From positions 5,160-50,775 of the forward strand of contig NZ_SOFP01000035.1 of assembly GCF_004402785.1 (NCBI RefSeq): a stretch of 45,616 nucleotides of DNA, in the 5' to 3' direction. The position numbers and the translations under genes are program-made. A model generated the notes under the pieces. That model had not been told where the DNA came from, did no database searches, and saw only the letters and a program-made list of their open reading frames with translations. Below are positions 1 through 8,656 of the stretch, piece by piece (position 1 is the first letter of the stretch; each line of letters begins with the position of its first letter). Source of the DNA: Cryobacterium algoritolerans (GTDB lineage Bacteria; Actinomycetota; Actinomycetes; Actinomycetales; Microbacteriaceae).

Positions 1-37
1 GTTGCAGCCGTTGCAGCCGTTGCAGCCGTTGCAGCCG
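1..37. repeat. 9-bp tandem repeat, four copies
   Basis: The unit GTTGCAGCC is repeated four times without error at the extreme left edge, so the array may be longer than shown. In the minus-strand gene it encodes repeated Arg-Leu-Gln. Such in-frame 9-bp arrays can change length by slippage without shifting frame. Confidence 0.8.
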
Positions 38-187
38 GCGCCTGGGCGTGGCGCCCCAGTTGAGCTCAAGGTCCTCGCCGGGGAAGATGGCCGGTTCAGC
101 CGCCACTCCCCCGCGTTTCAACTTGAAATAATATCGCTCCGCCACGACGTGCCCTGCGTCGACGAGGACCTGGGCCAGGAACACCAT
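1..187 (-). CDS. Partial hypothetical protein with LQR repeats, runs off the left edge
   Basis: I do not recognise this protein. On the minus strand an open frame begins with ATG at 187 and continues past base 1. It has strong G/C third-position bias from the ATG onward and none before it, which supports this start. The readable 62 residues contain a hydrophobic start (MVFLAQVLVDAG), a basic YYFKLKRGG segment, an acidic PGEDLELNWG segment and then Arg-Leu-Gln repeats encoded by a 9-bp tandem repeat at the window edge. A GGAGGT motif lies about 21 nt upstream of the ATG, too far to be a normal ribosome-binding site, so the start is uncertain. It follows the SDR gene in the same direction. Confidence 0.4.
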   Translation of the reverse strand, partial: MVFLAQVLVDAGHVVAERYYFKLKRGGVAAEPAIFPGEDLELNWGATPRRRLQRLQRLQRLQ

Positions 188-289
188 TGTCCCATTGTTG
201 GCAAAACTACCTCCACGCACCGTCAGGTGGATGGTCGGGTCGGCTACCGATTTGGAGCGGGAGGTTGGCAGCCTTTATCCGCCATTGCT

Positions 290-1054
290 CTAGTCGGCGA
301 CCAGATCGGTCGTGTCGCCGACATAGCGCGTGTTGTCGGACGGGGTGGGCTCGATGGCGGCGAGGGCAACCTCGGCGGCGAACTCCTCCACGTTGTAGAG
401 GCGTCCGGCCGCGTCCTTCCGGGCGCTCATGGTTCCCGGGCTGGCACGCTCAAGCAGGGTGGCGGTGACGGTGCCCTCGATGATGTCGCCGGAGACGACG
501 ACGAAGCCGAACCCGGCCTCTTCCAGCTCGGGAATGAGGGCGCGGAGGGCATCTTCGCCGGCGCGCTTGCTGCGGGCAACCGGCACGTACTCGGGCATTG
601 TCTCCGCGGTCCCGAAGAAGTGCGCCTGGTGGCTCGTGACGAACACGACACGAGCACCAGGCGCGAGCAGCGGCCGCGCGGTCGCGAGCAGGTTGAGTTG
701 GGCATCTCGGTTCAGCGTCATTGCGTAGTCGTCGGCCATGCCGCTTTCCATGCCGCCGGAAGCATTCATGACGAGGATGTCGAGACCCCCGAATTCCTTG
801 CCGATGGTGTCGAACATGTTGGTGACGGCATCCGCGTCGGTGAGGTCGGCGCCGATGGTGATGGCCGTGCCGCCGAGGGCGCGGATGGCGTCGGCAACCT
901 TGATCGCGCGGGCCTCTTTGTTGCGGAAGTTGATAGCGACGCTCGCGCCCGCCCCGGCGAAGTAGCCGATGGTGGCCGCTCCGACCCCTCGAGACGATCC
1001 GGTGACGAGCACACGCTTGCCGTCAAGTGATCCTGCTGCAAGTGGATTGGTCAC
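290..1054 (-). CDS. SDR-family NAD(P)-dependent oxidoreductase
   Basis: 254-residue short-chain dehydrogenase/reductase. The N-terminal nucleotide-binding loop TGSSRGVG lies at about residues 18-25 and an NASGG motif follows in the middle of the Rossmann fold. A serine (VTSHQ) precedes the usual catalytic Tyr-Lys site, but the site reads EYVPVARSK, so Tyr and Lys are seven residues apart rather than in a YxxxK pair. Substrate cannot be inferred. The start is GTG at 1054, five bases after a GAGGAG ribosome-binding site. It is divergent from the NfeD gene, so 1055-1169 must hold both promoters. Confidence 0.85.
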   Translation of the reverse strand: MTNPLAAGSLDGKRVLVTGSSRGVGAATIGYFAGAGASVAINFRNKEARAIKVADAIRALGGTAITIGADLTDADAVTNMFDTIGKEFGGLDILVMNASGGMESGMADDYAMTLNRDAQLNLLATARPLLAPGARVVFVTSHQAHFFGTAETMPEYVPVARSKRAGEDALRALIPELEEAGFGFVVVSGDIIEGTVTATLLERASPGTMSARKDAAGRLYNVEEFAAEVALAAIEPTPSDNTRYVGDTTDLVAD

Positions 1055-1169
1055 GCGAACTCCTCAGATAACGAATTGGTCTGGCAGACGACCTTACCAA
1101 GAAGCCCCCGCTCCCCTGTCCGAGGACCTGCTAGTTTCAGAACAGGGATCAGAAATGGGAGGGGACGCC

Positions 1170-1640
1170 ATGGATGCGTTCGCAGCGGACTATGCGTGGA
1201 TCGTCTGGCTCGTGCTGATCCTGATCTTTGTCACCATTGAAATGGTGACTCTCGACCTCACCTTCCTGATGATGGCAGCCGGCAGCCTGGGGGCGCTTGT
1301 TTCCGGCCTACTCGGTGCGCCATGGTGGTTGCAGCTTGTGATCGCAGCCCTACTGACGATCACCCTCCTGCTCGGCATTCGCCCGCCCCTGCTTCGGCTT
1401 CTCAAACGCGGCGGAGACCCGGCCAGGACAAACGTGGACGCCCTGCTCGGGCTGGACGGCCGCGTGGTCAGTACCATTGGGCCCACCGGCGGTCAGGTTC
1501 GGCTCGCCAACGGCGAGACCTGGACGGCACGTCTGTCCCCCGGCACGGATCGCGTCGTCGAACCCGGCGAACGAGTACTCGTCACAGCAATCGACGGGGC
1601 GACTGCAGTGGTCATCCCGGCGGAAAGGAACGTCCCATGA
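1170..1640 (+). CDS. NfeD-family membrane protein
   Basis: 156-residue NfeD-like protein. Two or three hydrophobic segments (about residues 8-28, 31-50 and 53-68) are followed by a C-terminal OB-fold-like domain with the typical opening GLDGRVVSTIGPTGGQVRL. Members of this family pair with stomatin/SPFH proteins in membrane microdomains. The stop overlaps the start of the SPFH gene (ATGA), showing translational coupling. ATG 1170 was chosen over ATG 1155 because GGAGGGG lies just upstream of 1170. The precise biochemical role is unknown. Confidence 0.85.
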   Translation: MDAFAADYAWIVWLVLILIFVTIEMVTLDLTFLMMAAGSLGALVSGLLGAPWWLQLVIAALLTITLLLGIRPPLLRLLKRGGDPARTNVDALLGLDGRVVSTIGPTGGQVRLANGETWTARLSPGTDRVVEPGERVLVTAIDGATAVVIPAERNVP

Positions 1641-2602
1641 CCGATCCCGGCCAGATTATTGTGCAGGTGGTTGTCTTTGTCGCGGTTGCGGCTCTCGTGT
1701 TGTTCGTCATCGTCACACTCGCGAAGTCGATCCGCATCATCCCGCAGGCCAGCGCCGGCGTCGTCGAACGCCTCGGCCGCTACCACAAGACGCTGATTCC
1801 GGGCCTGAACATCCTCATCCCGTTCGTCGACCGGCTGCGGCCGCTGATCGACATGCGTGAGCAGGTCGTGTCGTTCCCGCCCCAGCCGGTGATCACCGAG
1901 GACAACCTCGTCGTCTCCATCGACACCGTCGTCTACTTCCAGGTGACGGATGCCCGAGCGGCCACCTACGAGATCGCCAACTACCTCGGGGCGGTCGAAC
2001 AGCTCACCACGACGACCCTCCGCAACGTCGTCGGAGGGTTGAACCTCGAACAGGCTCTGACCAGCCGCGACAACATCAATGGGCAACTGCGAATCGTCCT
2101 CGATGAGGCCACGGGCAAATGGGGCATCCGGGTTGGCCGGGTGGAACTGAAGGCGATCGACCCGCCCCTCTCCATCCAGGATTCGATGGAAAAGCAGATG
2201 CGTGCCGAGCGTGACCGTCGCGCCGTGATCCTCACCGCCGAGGGAACGAAGCAGTCCGCGATCCTGACTGCGGAAGGCGCGCGCCAGGCTGCCATCCTCT
2301 CGGCGGAGGGTGACGCGAAAGCGGCCGTCCTGCGTGCGCAGGGTGAGGCCGAGGCCATCACGATCGTGTTCAAGGCAATCCACGACGGCGACCCGGACCC
2401 GAAACTTCTGGCCTACCAGTACCTGTTGACCCTGCCCAAACTGGCCGAGGGAAGCGCGAACAAGCTCTGGATCGTGCCCAGTGAACTCACCGAAGCGATG
2501 AAGGGGGTTGGGCGGGCCTTCGGCCAGGCACCCGTACCCGGGTCCCACGTCGGTGCCGCCGAGGCGCAGGACCCGGCGTCCCAGGCCGCGCCGGCCGATT
2601 AG
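1637..2602 (+). CDS. SPFH/stomatin (band 7) family membrane protein, QmcA-like
   Basis: 321 residues. One N-terminal membrane segment (about 9-31) is followed by an SPFH domain beginning IPQASAGVVERLGRY and including PFVDRLRP and the conserved DNLVVSIDTVVYFQV block. A long Ala/Glu-rich coiled coil comes next, with three repeats of the form ILxAEGxxQxA (about residues 197-240). Such proteins oligomerise as membrane scaffolds and often act on FtsH-type proteolysis or lipid domains. It starts four bases inside the upstream NfeD gene, the usual NfeD-SPFH operon. Confidence 0.9.
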   Translation: MTDPGQIIVQVVVFVAVAALVLFVIVTLAKSIRIIPQASAGVVERLGRYHKTLIPGLNILIPFVDRLRPLIDMREQVVSFPPQPVITEDNLVVSIDTVVYFQVTDARAATYEIANYLGAVEQLTTTTLRNVVGGLNLEQALTSRDNINGQLRIVLDEATGKWGIRVGRVELKAIDPPLSIQDSMEKQMRAERDRRAVILTAEGTKQSAILTAEGARQAAILSAEGDAKAAVLRAQGEAEAITIVFKAIHDGDPDPKLLAYQYLLTLPKLAEGSANKLWIVPSELTEAMKGVGRAFGQAPVPGSHVGAAEAQDPASQAAPAD

Positions 2603-2611
2603 GCGGTCACC

Positions 2612-3377
2612 ATGCCTGGGGGTGGGGCATCCTGGTTCCTTGACGGTGCTGCGCCTCGCGTCTTCGCCCACCGCGGCCTGTCCCTGAACGCACCCGAGAA
2701 CACCCTCCTGGCCTTCCGGCATGCCCTTCTTGCCGGCGCCACGCACCTCGAAACAGACGTCCGGGCCAGCGAAGACGGTGTCGCGGTGCTCAGCCACGAC
2801 GCGGACTTTGCCGTGCCGGGAGCACGGATCCGGGTGAGCCGGCTCAGGATGGCCGAACTCCGACGGATCAACCTGGGCCAGGGCCAGTCCTTTGCCGCGC
2901 TCGGCGAGGCACTGGAGGCGTTCCCGGACGCCCGGTTCAACCTCGATGTGAAGTCGGAGGCCGCGGTTGAGGCGACGGTGGCCGCAGTCCGGGCCGCGAA
3001 CGCCACCGCCCGGGTGCTGATCACCTCCTTCTCCGAAGAGCGCCGGGCACGCACGATCCGCTGCCTTCCCGGGGGTCGCCACCTCCGCGTCCTCCTCACT
3101 CGTCGGCCGGGCGTTCATCTCGGCCGAACTTGGGCTTCGCGGCCAGGTTCGGCGTGCGGTGAACGGTCTGTCCGCCATGCAGGTGCCGGAAACGGTCAGG
3201 TCCCTGCGGATCCTGACCCCGCGTTTCATCCGGGCGATGCACACCGTCGGTGTCGAGGTGCACGTGTGGACGGTGAATGACCCGGCGGCGATGCGGCGGC
3301 TCCTGGACGCGGGCGTCGACGGCCTGATCACCGACCGGAGCGACCTTGCGGTGGGCGTGATCGCCGACCAAAGCTGA
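2612..3377 (+). pseudogene. Glycerophosphodiester phosphodiesterase (GDPD) with a one-base frameshift
   Basis: Two overlapping reading frames make one GDPD protein of about 254 residues. The first frame carries the N-terminal catalytic motifs HRGLSLNAPENT, LETDVRASEDG and LSHD and ends in homology at RCLPG. The second frame continues GVATSASSSLVGRAF and ends with VEVHVWTVND and GVDGLITDRSDL, the normal GDPD C-terminus. Joining them needs removal of one G from the run of five G at 3071-3075. GDPD hydrolyses glycerophosphodiesters to glycerol-3-phosphate and an alcohol. It is either a recent pseudogene or a homopolymer sequencing error. It follows the SPFH gene by 9 bp. Confidence 0.8.
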
Positions 3378-3403
3378 GAGTTACCACCGAGAATCGACGT
3401 CAC

Positions 3404-3430
3404 GGAAAGATAACGTCCAGCTTGATGGTT
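3404..3430 (+). promoter_or_regulatory. Candidate SigR/SigH-type promoter of rbpA
   Basis: GGAAA at 3404-3408 and GTT at 3428-3430 are separated by 19 bases, close to the GGAAT-N18/19-GTT consensus of the actinobacterial thiol-stress sigma factors SigR and SigH. In Streptomyces rbpA belongs to the SigR regulon, which makes the match plausible. The fifth -35 base deviates, so this is only a candidate. Confidence 0.35.
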
Positions 3431-3467
3431 TAGAACTAGGAGTTGCATCGCGAGAGGAGACCACACA

Positions 3468-3833
3468 ATGGCGGATCGCAGTTTGCGTGGCATGAGGTTG
3501 GGCGCACAAAGCCTTCAAAGCGAAGAGGGCGTAACCTTTTCACCACGAGTCAGTCACACGTACCTGTGTGCCACATGCGCGCGGGAGACGGTGATGATCT
3601 TTTCGGCGGAGGCAGAGGCACCTGACGAGTGGGAGTGCCGCTTCTGCTCACAGACCGCCACCCGGCTGGTGGACTCCAAGCCGGTGATCGTGGATCACTC
3701 CGACGAGAAAGTCCCGCGCACGCACTGGGACATGCTCCTAGAACGGCGCACCCGCGCCGAACTCGAAGAACTTCTGGAAGAACGGCTGACTTTCCTGCGT
3801 GCCCGGAGGGGCCAGCAGAAGATCGGCGCCTGA
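3468..3833 (+). CDS. rbpA: RNA polymerase-binding protein RbpA
   Basis: 121 residues, full length for RbpA. The N-terminal tail MADRSLRGMRLGAQS is followed by the core domain with two cysteine pairs, CATC and CRFC. A basic linker and the C-terminal sigma-interaction domain (DEKVPRTHWDMLLERR, then an acidic helix) complete it. RbpA binds RNA polymerase and group 1/2 sigma factors and stabilises the open complex; it is restricted to Actinobacteria. The start has a GAGAGGAG ribosome-binding site about 8 bases upstream. The gene is convergent with lnt with only 6 bp between the stops, and no separate terminator is visible there. Confidence 0.96.
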   Translation: MADRSLRGMRLGAQSLQSEEGVTFSPRVSHTYLCATCARETVMIFSAEAEAPDEWECRFCSQTATRLVDSKPVIVDHSDEKVPRTHWDMLLERRTRAELEELLEERLTFLRARRGQQKIGA

Positions 3834-3839
3834 AGCTCC

Positions 3840-5393
3840 TCACACCGTTCGACCCCTGCGCACCCGACCTCTTGGCCGGGTGCGCAGTGCGTTGAGCAGG
3901 CATAGCGTGAAGCCGGTGAGTCCGAGCCCGGAGACAAGCCACTCGAGCTCCCGGCCCCCGGCGATGGCCGGTGTGACGGTGTCACTGAGCGGCACCGCCT
4001 CGACCATGGAGCCGGACTTCCAGGTCGGCAGCCGGTCCATGGTCTCGCCATCCGGCCTGATGATCGCGCTGGTGCCCACGGTGGAGATGTTGACCACCGT
4101 GCGGCCGGCCTCGATCGCGCGGAGCCGGGCGATGGCGAGTTGCTGCACGCTCTCATCGGTGTGCCCGAAGTCGGCGTTGTTCGTCTGGGCGAGGATGACC
4201 TGCGCCTTGCCGGTGATCATCTCGTGCACGAGCTGGTCGTCGGCAATGTCGAAGCAGATGGCGATGCCCGCCCTGATCCCGTTGATGTCGAAGATGTTGT
4301 CCCGGGTGCCGATCGCGTAGTCCCGGGAGATCAGGTCGATCAGCTCGGGTGCGAAAGGGCGCCAGAATTCCCGGTCGGGCATGTATTCGGCGAATGGAAC
4401 CGGGTGTACCTTGTCGTAGACGTCTACGGCACCCTTTCCCGCCTTCCAGAGCAGGGAACTGTTGTAAAATTTTCCCTCCCGCTGGGTGATGGTCCCGGCG
4501 ACGATCGGCACGTTCATCGCCGTGCCGAGGTAGTCGAGCACTTTCGCCGCATCCCGTGAACGGGTCGGGTCGATATCACTGGCGTTCTCCGGCCAGACGA
4601 CGAAGTCGACCTTCTGGCCGATCAGGGGAAGCGTCGCAGAGGTGTGGTCGGCGAGGATCTGGCCGGCCGAGTACCGGGCGAACAGGCCCGCATCCGATGC
4701 CCCCTGCACTGCGGCGATCCGGGCCGTCCCCGACGGGACGGTCGGCCACGCCGGCACCAGGAGCAGCAGGGCGACGGATGCGACGGCGATGCTCCAGCGG
4801 GCGAGAGCCCCGATCTCAAACTCCCGCACGAGCTGAACGGCCAAGGTGCTCAGCCACACGATGAGGAAGCTGAGCCCGGACATCCCGACCCAGGCGACGA
4901 GGCCGTTGAACGGGCTCTCCGACTGGGAGATGGCCACCCGGCCCCAGGCGAAGCCGCCGTAGGGCCAGACAGCCGAGATGGCCTCCCTGGCCGTCCACAA
5001 GCCGGCGACGACGACGGGCACGACTCCGAGGCGCCCTGCCGCGCCCGGCCACACCCGGGGACCCACGTTGAGGACGACGCCGATGAGGGCGAGGCCGACA
5101 CCGAAGAAAATGGATTCGAGGCCGGCGAGGGCTAGCCAGGGTACCGGGCCGAGGTAGAGGGTCAGCCAGCTGATATGGATCAGCCAGAAGGACAGCCCAG
5201 CGACCATGCCGATCAGGAGGCCCGCCCACGACCCACGCCCGAGGAGGGCGACCATCATCAGGGCAACCCCGAGCGGCGCGAGTACCCACCAGGACCGGTC
5301 GGGGAACCCCGCGTCGAGGATCCCCCCGGTCGCGGCGGCGAGAATGACGGCCGCCAGCAGCGGCAGTTGCCGCCGAGCGGTCCCCAGATTCAC
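3840..5393 (-). CDS. lnt: Apolipoprotein N-acyltransferase
   Basis: 517 residues, normal family length. Six or so N-terminal membrane helices (about residues 10-210) precede a carbon-nitrogen-hydrolase domain. The catalytic Glu-Lys-Cys triad can be read in VVWPENASD (Glu), YDKVHPVPFAEY (Lys) and AICFDIADD (Cys). A final membrane helix follows near residues 485-505. Lnt adds the third acyl chain to the N-terminal cysteine of lipoproteins at the outer face of the cytoplasmic membrane. It is the last gene of the long leftward train and lies 9 bp after helY. Confidence 0.95.
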   Translation of the reverse strand: MNLGTARRQLPLLAAVILAAATGGILDAGFPDRSWWVLAPLGVALMMVALLGRGSWAGLLIGMVAGLSFWLIHISWLTLYLGPVPWLALAGLESIFFGVGLALIGVVLNVGPRVWPGAAGRLGVVPVVVAGLWTAREAISAVWPYGGFAWGRVAISQSESPFNGLVAWVGMSGLSFLIVWLSTLAVQLVREFEIGALARWSIAVASVALLLLVPAWPTVPSGTARIAAVQGASDAGLFARYSAGQILADHTSATLPLIGQKVDFVVWPENASDIDPTRSRDAAKVLDYLGTAMNVPIVAGTITQREGKFYNSSLLWKAGKGAVDVYDKVHPVPFAEYMPDREFWRPFAPELIDLISRDYAIGTRDNIFDINGIRAGIAICFDIADDQLVHEMITGKAQVILAQTNNADFGHTDESVQQLAIARLRAIEAGRTVVNISTVGTSAIIRPDGETMDRLPTWKSGSMVEAVPLSDTVTPAIAGGRELEWLVSGLGLTGFTLCLLNALRTRPRGRVRRGRTV

Positions 5394-5402
5394 TCCGACA
5401 GC

Positions 5403-7847
5403 CTAAGCGACGGACGAATAGGCCACGATGCCGCGGCGGATCGCGTCCATGGCCTGCCGGGCGGTGCGCCCGACCGGACCGTCTGCCACCACTGAGAGTT
5501 GGTCGAGCAGGTCGATGGTCTGTTTTGTCCACCGCACGAAGTCACCGGCGGCCATCTCCGCTTCGTCCAGGACGTCGATGAGAGAACCGGAGCGCGCCCA
5601 TTTCCACATGGCCAGGCTGAGGCCGACAGCCAGCGGATTGCTGCCGGGGAGTTTGTTGTCCCGCTCGAGGTCGTCGAGACGGCTCCACAGCACTTCCGTC
5701 TGGTCGAGGGCCGGCCGGAACGTTCCCTTCGGAAGGTAGCGTTCGTCGATCATCCCCTCGTCCCGGCGCGGTTCGAAGACCAGGGCGCAGGCCATCGCTG
5801 CGAGACCGGCTGGGTCCAGGTCGTTCCACAGGCCTCGACGCAGCGACTCAGCGACGAGCAGGTCCCTGTCCGCGTAGATGCGTCTGAGAATCAGTCCGCT
5901 CTCGCTGAGAGTGACGGAGCCGTCCGCGTCTTCGAGCAGGTAGCCGTGGCCGAGGAGAACGTCGGTGACGCGATCGAACACGCGCGCAACGGCGCCGGTG
6001 CGGGTCGTGATCTGCTGGGTGAGCGCATCCGTCTCCCGTTTCAGCGTCCACCAGCGCTGCGCCCACCTGGCGTGCTGCTCACGGTCTGGGCAGCTGTGGC
6101 ACGGGTGCGCGCGCATGCGCTTGCGCAGGCTGGCGAGCTCGCGCTGGCGCCGCTCCTTGGCAGCCCGGGCGCCGGTTTCCCCGGTCACGCTCTCCCGTTC
6201 CACATCGGTGAGTTTGCGTCGGATGGCCGAATAGTCGGTGAAGTCGCCCAGGTGGCACACCATCGACCCGGCGAATCCGGCCAGGGATTCCTCCTGCTGG
6301 CGCACCGTGCGGGCCATGTCCACGACGGCCCGGTCCGCCTGGAACTGGGCGAAGGACGACTCGAGTACGTCCCTGGTGCGCTCCCGCCCGAACTGGTCGA
6401 TCAGGTTGACGGCCATATTATAGGTGGGCTTGAAACTGGAATTGAGCGGATAGGTGCGCCGCGACGCCAGTGCAGCGACCGCCTGAGGGTCGAGCCCGGG
6501 CGCCCACTGGATGACCGAGTGACCCTCCACGTCGATGCCGCGGCGGCCGGCACGTCCCGTGAGCTGGGTGTACTCCCCCGGTGTGATCGGGACCCGGGCC
6601 TCGCCGTTGAACTTCTCAAGCTTGTCGAGGACTACGGTGCGGGCGGGCATGTTGATGCCGAGGGCCAGGGTCTCGGTGGCGAAGACGGCCTTGACGAGCT
6701 TCTTCTGGAAGAGCTCCTCGACAACCTCCTTGAAGGCGGGCAGCATCCCCGCGTGGTGGGCGGCGACCCCGCGCTCGAGGCCGTCGAGCCACTCGAAGTA
6801 GCCGAGCACACCGAGGTCCTCGTCGAGCAGGGTGCGACAGCGTTCGTCGACGATCTGACGGATCTCCTCGCGCTCCCGGGCATCCGTGAGCCTCACCCCG
6901 GCCCGGAGTACCTGACGCACGGCCTGGTCGCAGCCGACCCGGCTGAAGATGAAAAAGATCGCCGGCAGGAGGTGCTTGCCCTCGAGCTGCCGCACGATTT
7001 CGGAACGGTCCATGCGCCCGGCGTCGAAGGAGGACTGCCGGGGATTCCGGTCGCGATCACTCCCCTGCCGGCCACCGCGGAACCGGACGGCCACCCCACG
7101 CCCACCTGCTTGTGCCAGGCGCACCAGTTCGGGGTTCACCCGATGGGTTCCGGCCAATCCTGTGGAGTCGAACAGGTCGAGCATTTTGCTCTTGACGAGA
7201 ACGTGCTGTTCGAGCGGAACCGGGCGTTCCTCGGAGACGATCACATCGGTCTCGCCGCGCACGGCCTGGAGCCAGTCGCCGAATTCCTCGGCGTTGGACA
7301 CCGTCGCGCTGAGGGAGACCATCCGAACGTTCTGTGGGAGGTGGATGATGACCTCCTCCCAGACCGCCCCGCGGAAGCGGTCGGCCAGGTAATGCACCTC
7401 ATCCATGACGACGAAGGCCAGGTTGGCGAGCAGGTCGGAGCCGGCGTAGAGCATGTTACGCAGTACTTCGGTGGTCATCACAACAACGCGCGCCTGAGGG
7501 TTCACGTTCGTATCCCCGGTTAGCAGCCCCACTTGGTCCGCGCCGTACTCGGCGACCAGTTCCTGGAATTTTTGGTTGCTCAGCGCCTTCATCGGCGCCG
7601 TGTAGAAGACTTTCTGGGAGGTTCCCTGCATGGCCAGGTAGATGGCGAACTCGGCGATCAGGGTCTTGCCCGCGCCGGTCGGCGCCGCCACCAGCACACT
7701 GTTGCCGGCCTCGAGCGAGGCACAGGCAGCCAGCTGGAACGCGTCCAGTTCGAAGCGAAGGCCGGCCCGGAACGATTCGAGTTTCGGAGCGCTGGCGCGG
7801 GTTCTGGAGGCCGAGTAGCGTTCGGCCGGCGACTGCATTGAGGTCAT
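5403..7847 (-). CDS. helY: Ski2-like DEAD/DEAH-box helicase HelY
   Basis: 814 residues. The RecA-1 domain has Walker A APTGAGKTL, the Ia motif TAPMKALSNQK, the box MDEVHYLAD and motif III SATVSN. The RecA-2 domain has FFIFSRVGCDQAV, ATETLALGINMPA and the motif VI region QLTGRAGRRG. A winged-helix/DSHCT C-terminal part follows with a Cys-His cluster (CHSCPDREQH). It belongs to the Ski2/Mtr4-related helicases called HelY in actinobacteria, thought to act on RNA; the bacterial substrate is not firmly known. It is somewhat shorter than the mycobacterial protein. It lies 9 bp after tatC, the usual neighbour. A second ATG three codons in is an alternative start. Confidence 0.93.
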   Translation of the reverse strand: MTSMQSPAERYSASRTRASAPKLESFRAGLRFELDAFQLAACASLEAGNSVLVAAPTGAGKTLIAEFAIYLAMQGTSQKVFYTAPMKALSNQKFQELVAEYGADQVGLLTGDTNVNPQARVVVMTTEVLRNMLYAGSDLLANLAFVVMDEVHYLADRFRGAVWEEVIIHLPQNVRMVSLSATVSNAEEFGDWLQAVRGETDVIVSEERPVPLEQHVLVKSKMLDLFDSTGLAGTHRVNPELVRLAQAGGRGVAVRFRGGRQGSDRDRNPRQSSFDAGRMDRSEIVRQLEGKHLLPAIFFIFSRVGCDQAVRQVLRAGVRLTDAREREEIRQIVDERCRTLLDEDLGVLGYFEWLDGLERGVAAHHAGMLPAFKEVVEELFQKKLVKAVFATETLALGINMPARTVVLDKLEKFNGEARVPITPGEYTQLTGRAGRRGIDVEGHSVIQWAPGLDPQAVAALASRRTYPLNSSFKPTYNMAVNLIDQFGRERTRDVLESSFAQFQADRAVVDMARTVRQQEESLAGFAGSMVCHLGDFTDYSAIRRKLTDVERESVTGETGARAAKERRQRELASLRKRMRAHPCHSCPDREQHARWAQRWWTLKRETDALTQQITTRTGAVARVFDRVTDVLLGHGYLLEDADGSVTLSESGLILRRIYADRDLLVAESLRRGLWNDLDPAGLAAMACALVFEPRRDEGMIDERYLPKGTFRPALDQTEVLWSRLDDLERDNKLPGSNPLAVGLSLAMWKWARSGSLIDVLDEAEMAAGDFVRWTKQTIDLLDQLSVVADGPVGRTARQAMDAIRRGIVAYSSVA

Positions 7848-7856
7848 CGGATGCGC

Positions 7857-8651
7857 CTAAAGCGCCAGCTCCTGTTCGAAGGCTCGGTTGCGCCGGGCGG
7901 CGCGCCGGTCATGCATGGTTGCGACCCCGTAGGCCGCGAAGTAGAGCAACACCATCGGGATGGCCAGGAGGAACATCGACACCACGTCTGCGGCCGGGGT
8001 GGCGATGGCGGTGAACAGGATGATGACGAGGATGGCCACACGCCACGATTTGATGATCGACTGGGCGCTGATGACGCCGGCGAAGTTGAGCAGCACGATG
8101 AAAACGGGCAGAACGAAGGCCACGCCGATCGCGACAACGAGTTTGAGCACGAAATCGAAGTAGCTCTGCGCGGTGACCAGTGCGGCATCCTGTGCCGGTG
8201 CGAAGCTCGTCATCAGCTCGACCACGTGCGGCAGGACGTAGAACCCGGCGGCACAGCCGGCGAGAAACAGGGGAACGGCGGTGAAGAAGAAACCGAACGT
8301 GTAACGCTTTTCGGTGCGGGTGAGTCCGGGCACAAGGAAGGCGAAGACTTGGTACAGCCACATCGGGCTGGAGACGACGAGGCCGACATAGAACGAGATC
8401 TTCAACTTCAGGTCGAAGGCGGACGTGATGTCCGGGTAGTTCAGCTGCGCGCTGCGTTTCTGGGCGGTGGCGATCGTGTAGATCGGCTCACGCAGGGCGT
8501 CCCAGACGAAGTCGGAGAGGAACCACCCGACGATGGCTCCAACCAGGATTCCGGCAGCCGCGAGAAAGAGACGCTTCCGCAGCTCGAGCAGGTGCTGCCC
8601 GAGCGACATCTTCCCGTCGGCAGCCTCGCGCCGAGGAGTGCGCCCTGGCAC
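7857..8651 (-). CDS. tatC: Twin-arginine translocase subunit TatC
   Basis: About 264 residues with six predicted membrane helices. The conserved N-terminal block MSLGQHLLELRKRL, the DITSAFDLKLK loop and PGLTRTEKR are diagnostic. TatC recognises twin-arginine signal peptides and forms the receptor complex with TatA/TatB. The GTG at 8651 is preferred because actinobacterial TatC proteins carry a short basic N-terminal extension of this kind (PRREAADGKMSLG). Neither start has a good ribosome-binding site, and ATG 8609 is the alternative. The gene begins 5 bp after the tatA stop, so coupling is likely. Confidence 0.95.
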   Translation of the reverse strand: MPGRTPRREAADGKMSLGQHLLELRKRLFLAAAGILVGAIVGWFLSDFVWDALREPIYTIATAQKRSAQLNYPDITSAFDLKLKISFYVGLVVSSPMWLYQVFAFLVPGLTRTEKRYTFGFFFTAVPLFLAGCAAGFYVLPHVVELMTSFAPAQDAALVTAQSYFDFVLKLVVAIGVAFVLPVFIVLLNFAGVISAQSIIKSWRVAILVIILFTAIATPAADVVSMFLLAIPMVLLYFAAYGVATMHDRRAARRNRAFEQELAL

Positions 8652-8656
8652 GGAGG

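Noticed and set aside
2..1030. A rightward frame starting in the 9-bp repeat and crossing the SDR gene
   Set aside because: It is antisense to the SDR gene, which has a good ribosome-binding site and Rossmann motif.
1493..3493. A 666-codon leftward frame opposite the SPFH and GDPD genes
   Set aside because: The rightward genes have clear family motifs; the leftward frame is a high-GC artefact.
5499..7523. A 674-codon open frame opposite helY
   Set aside because: It mirrors the codon bias of helY, has no recognisable domain, and helY carries all helicase motifs on the other strand.
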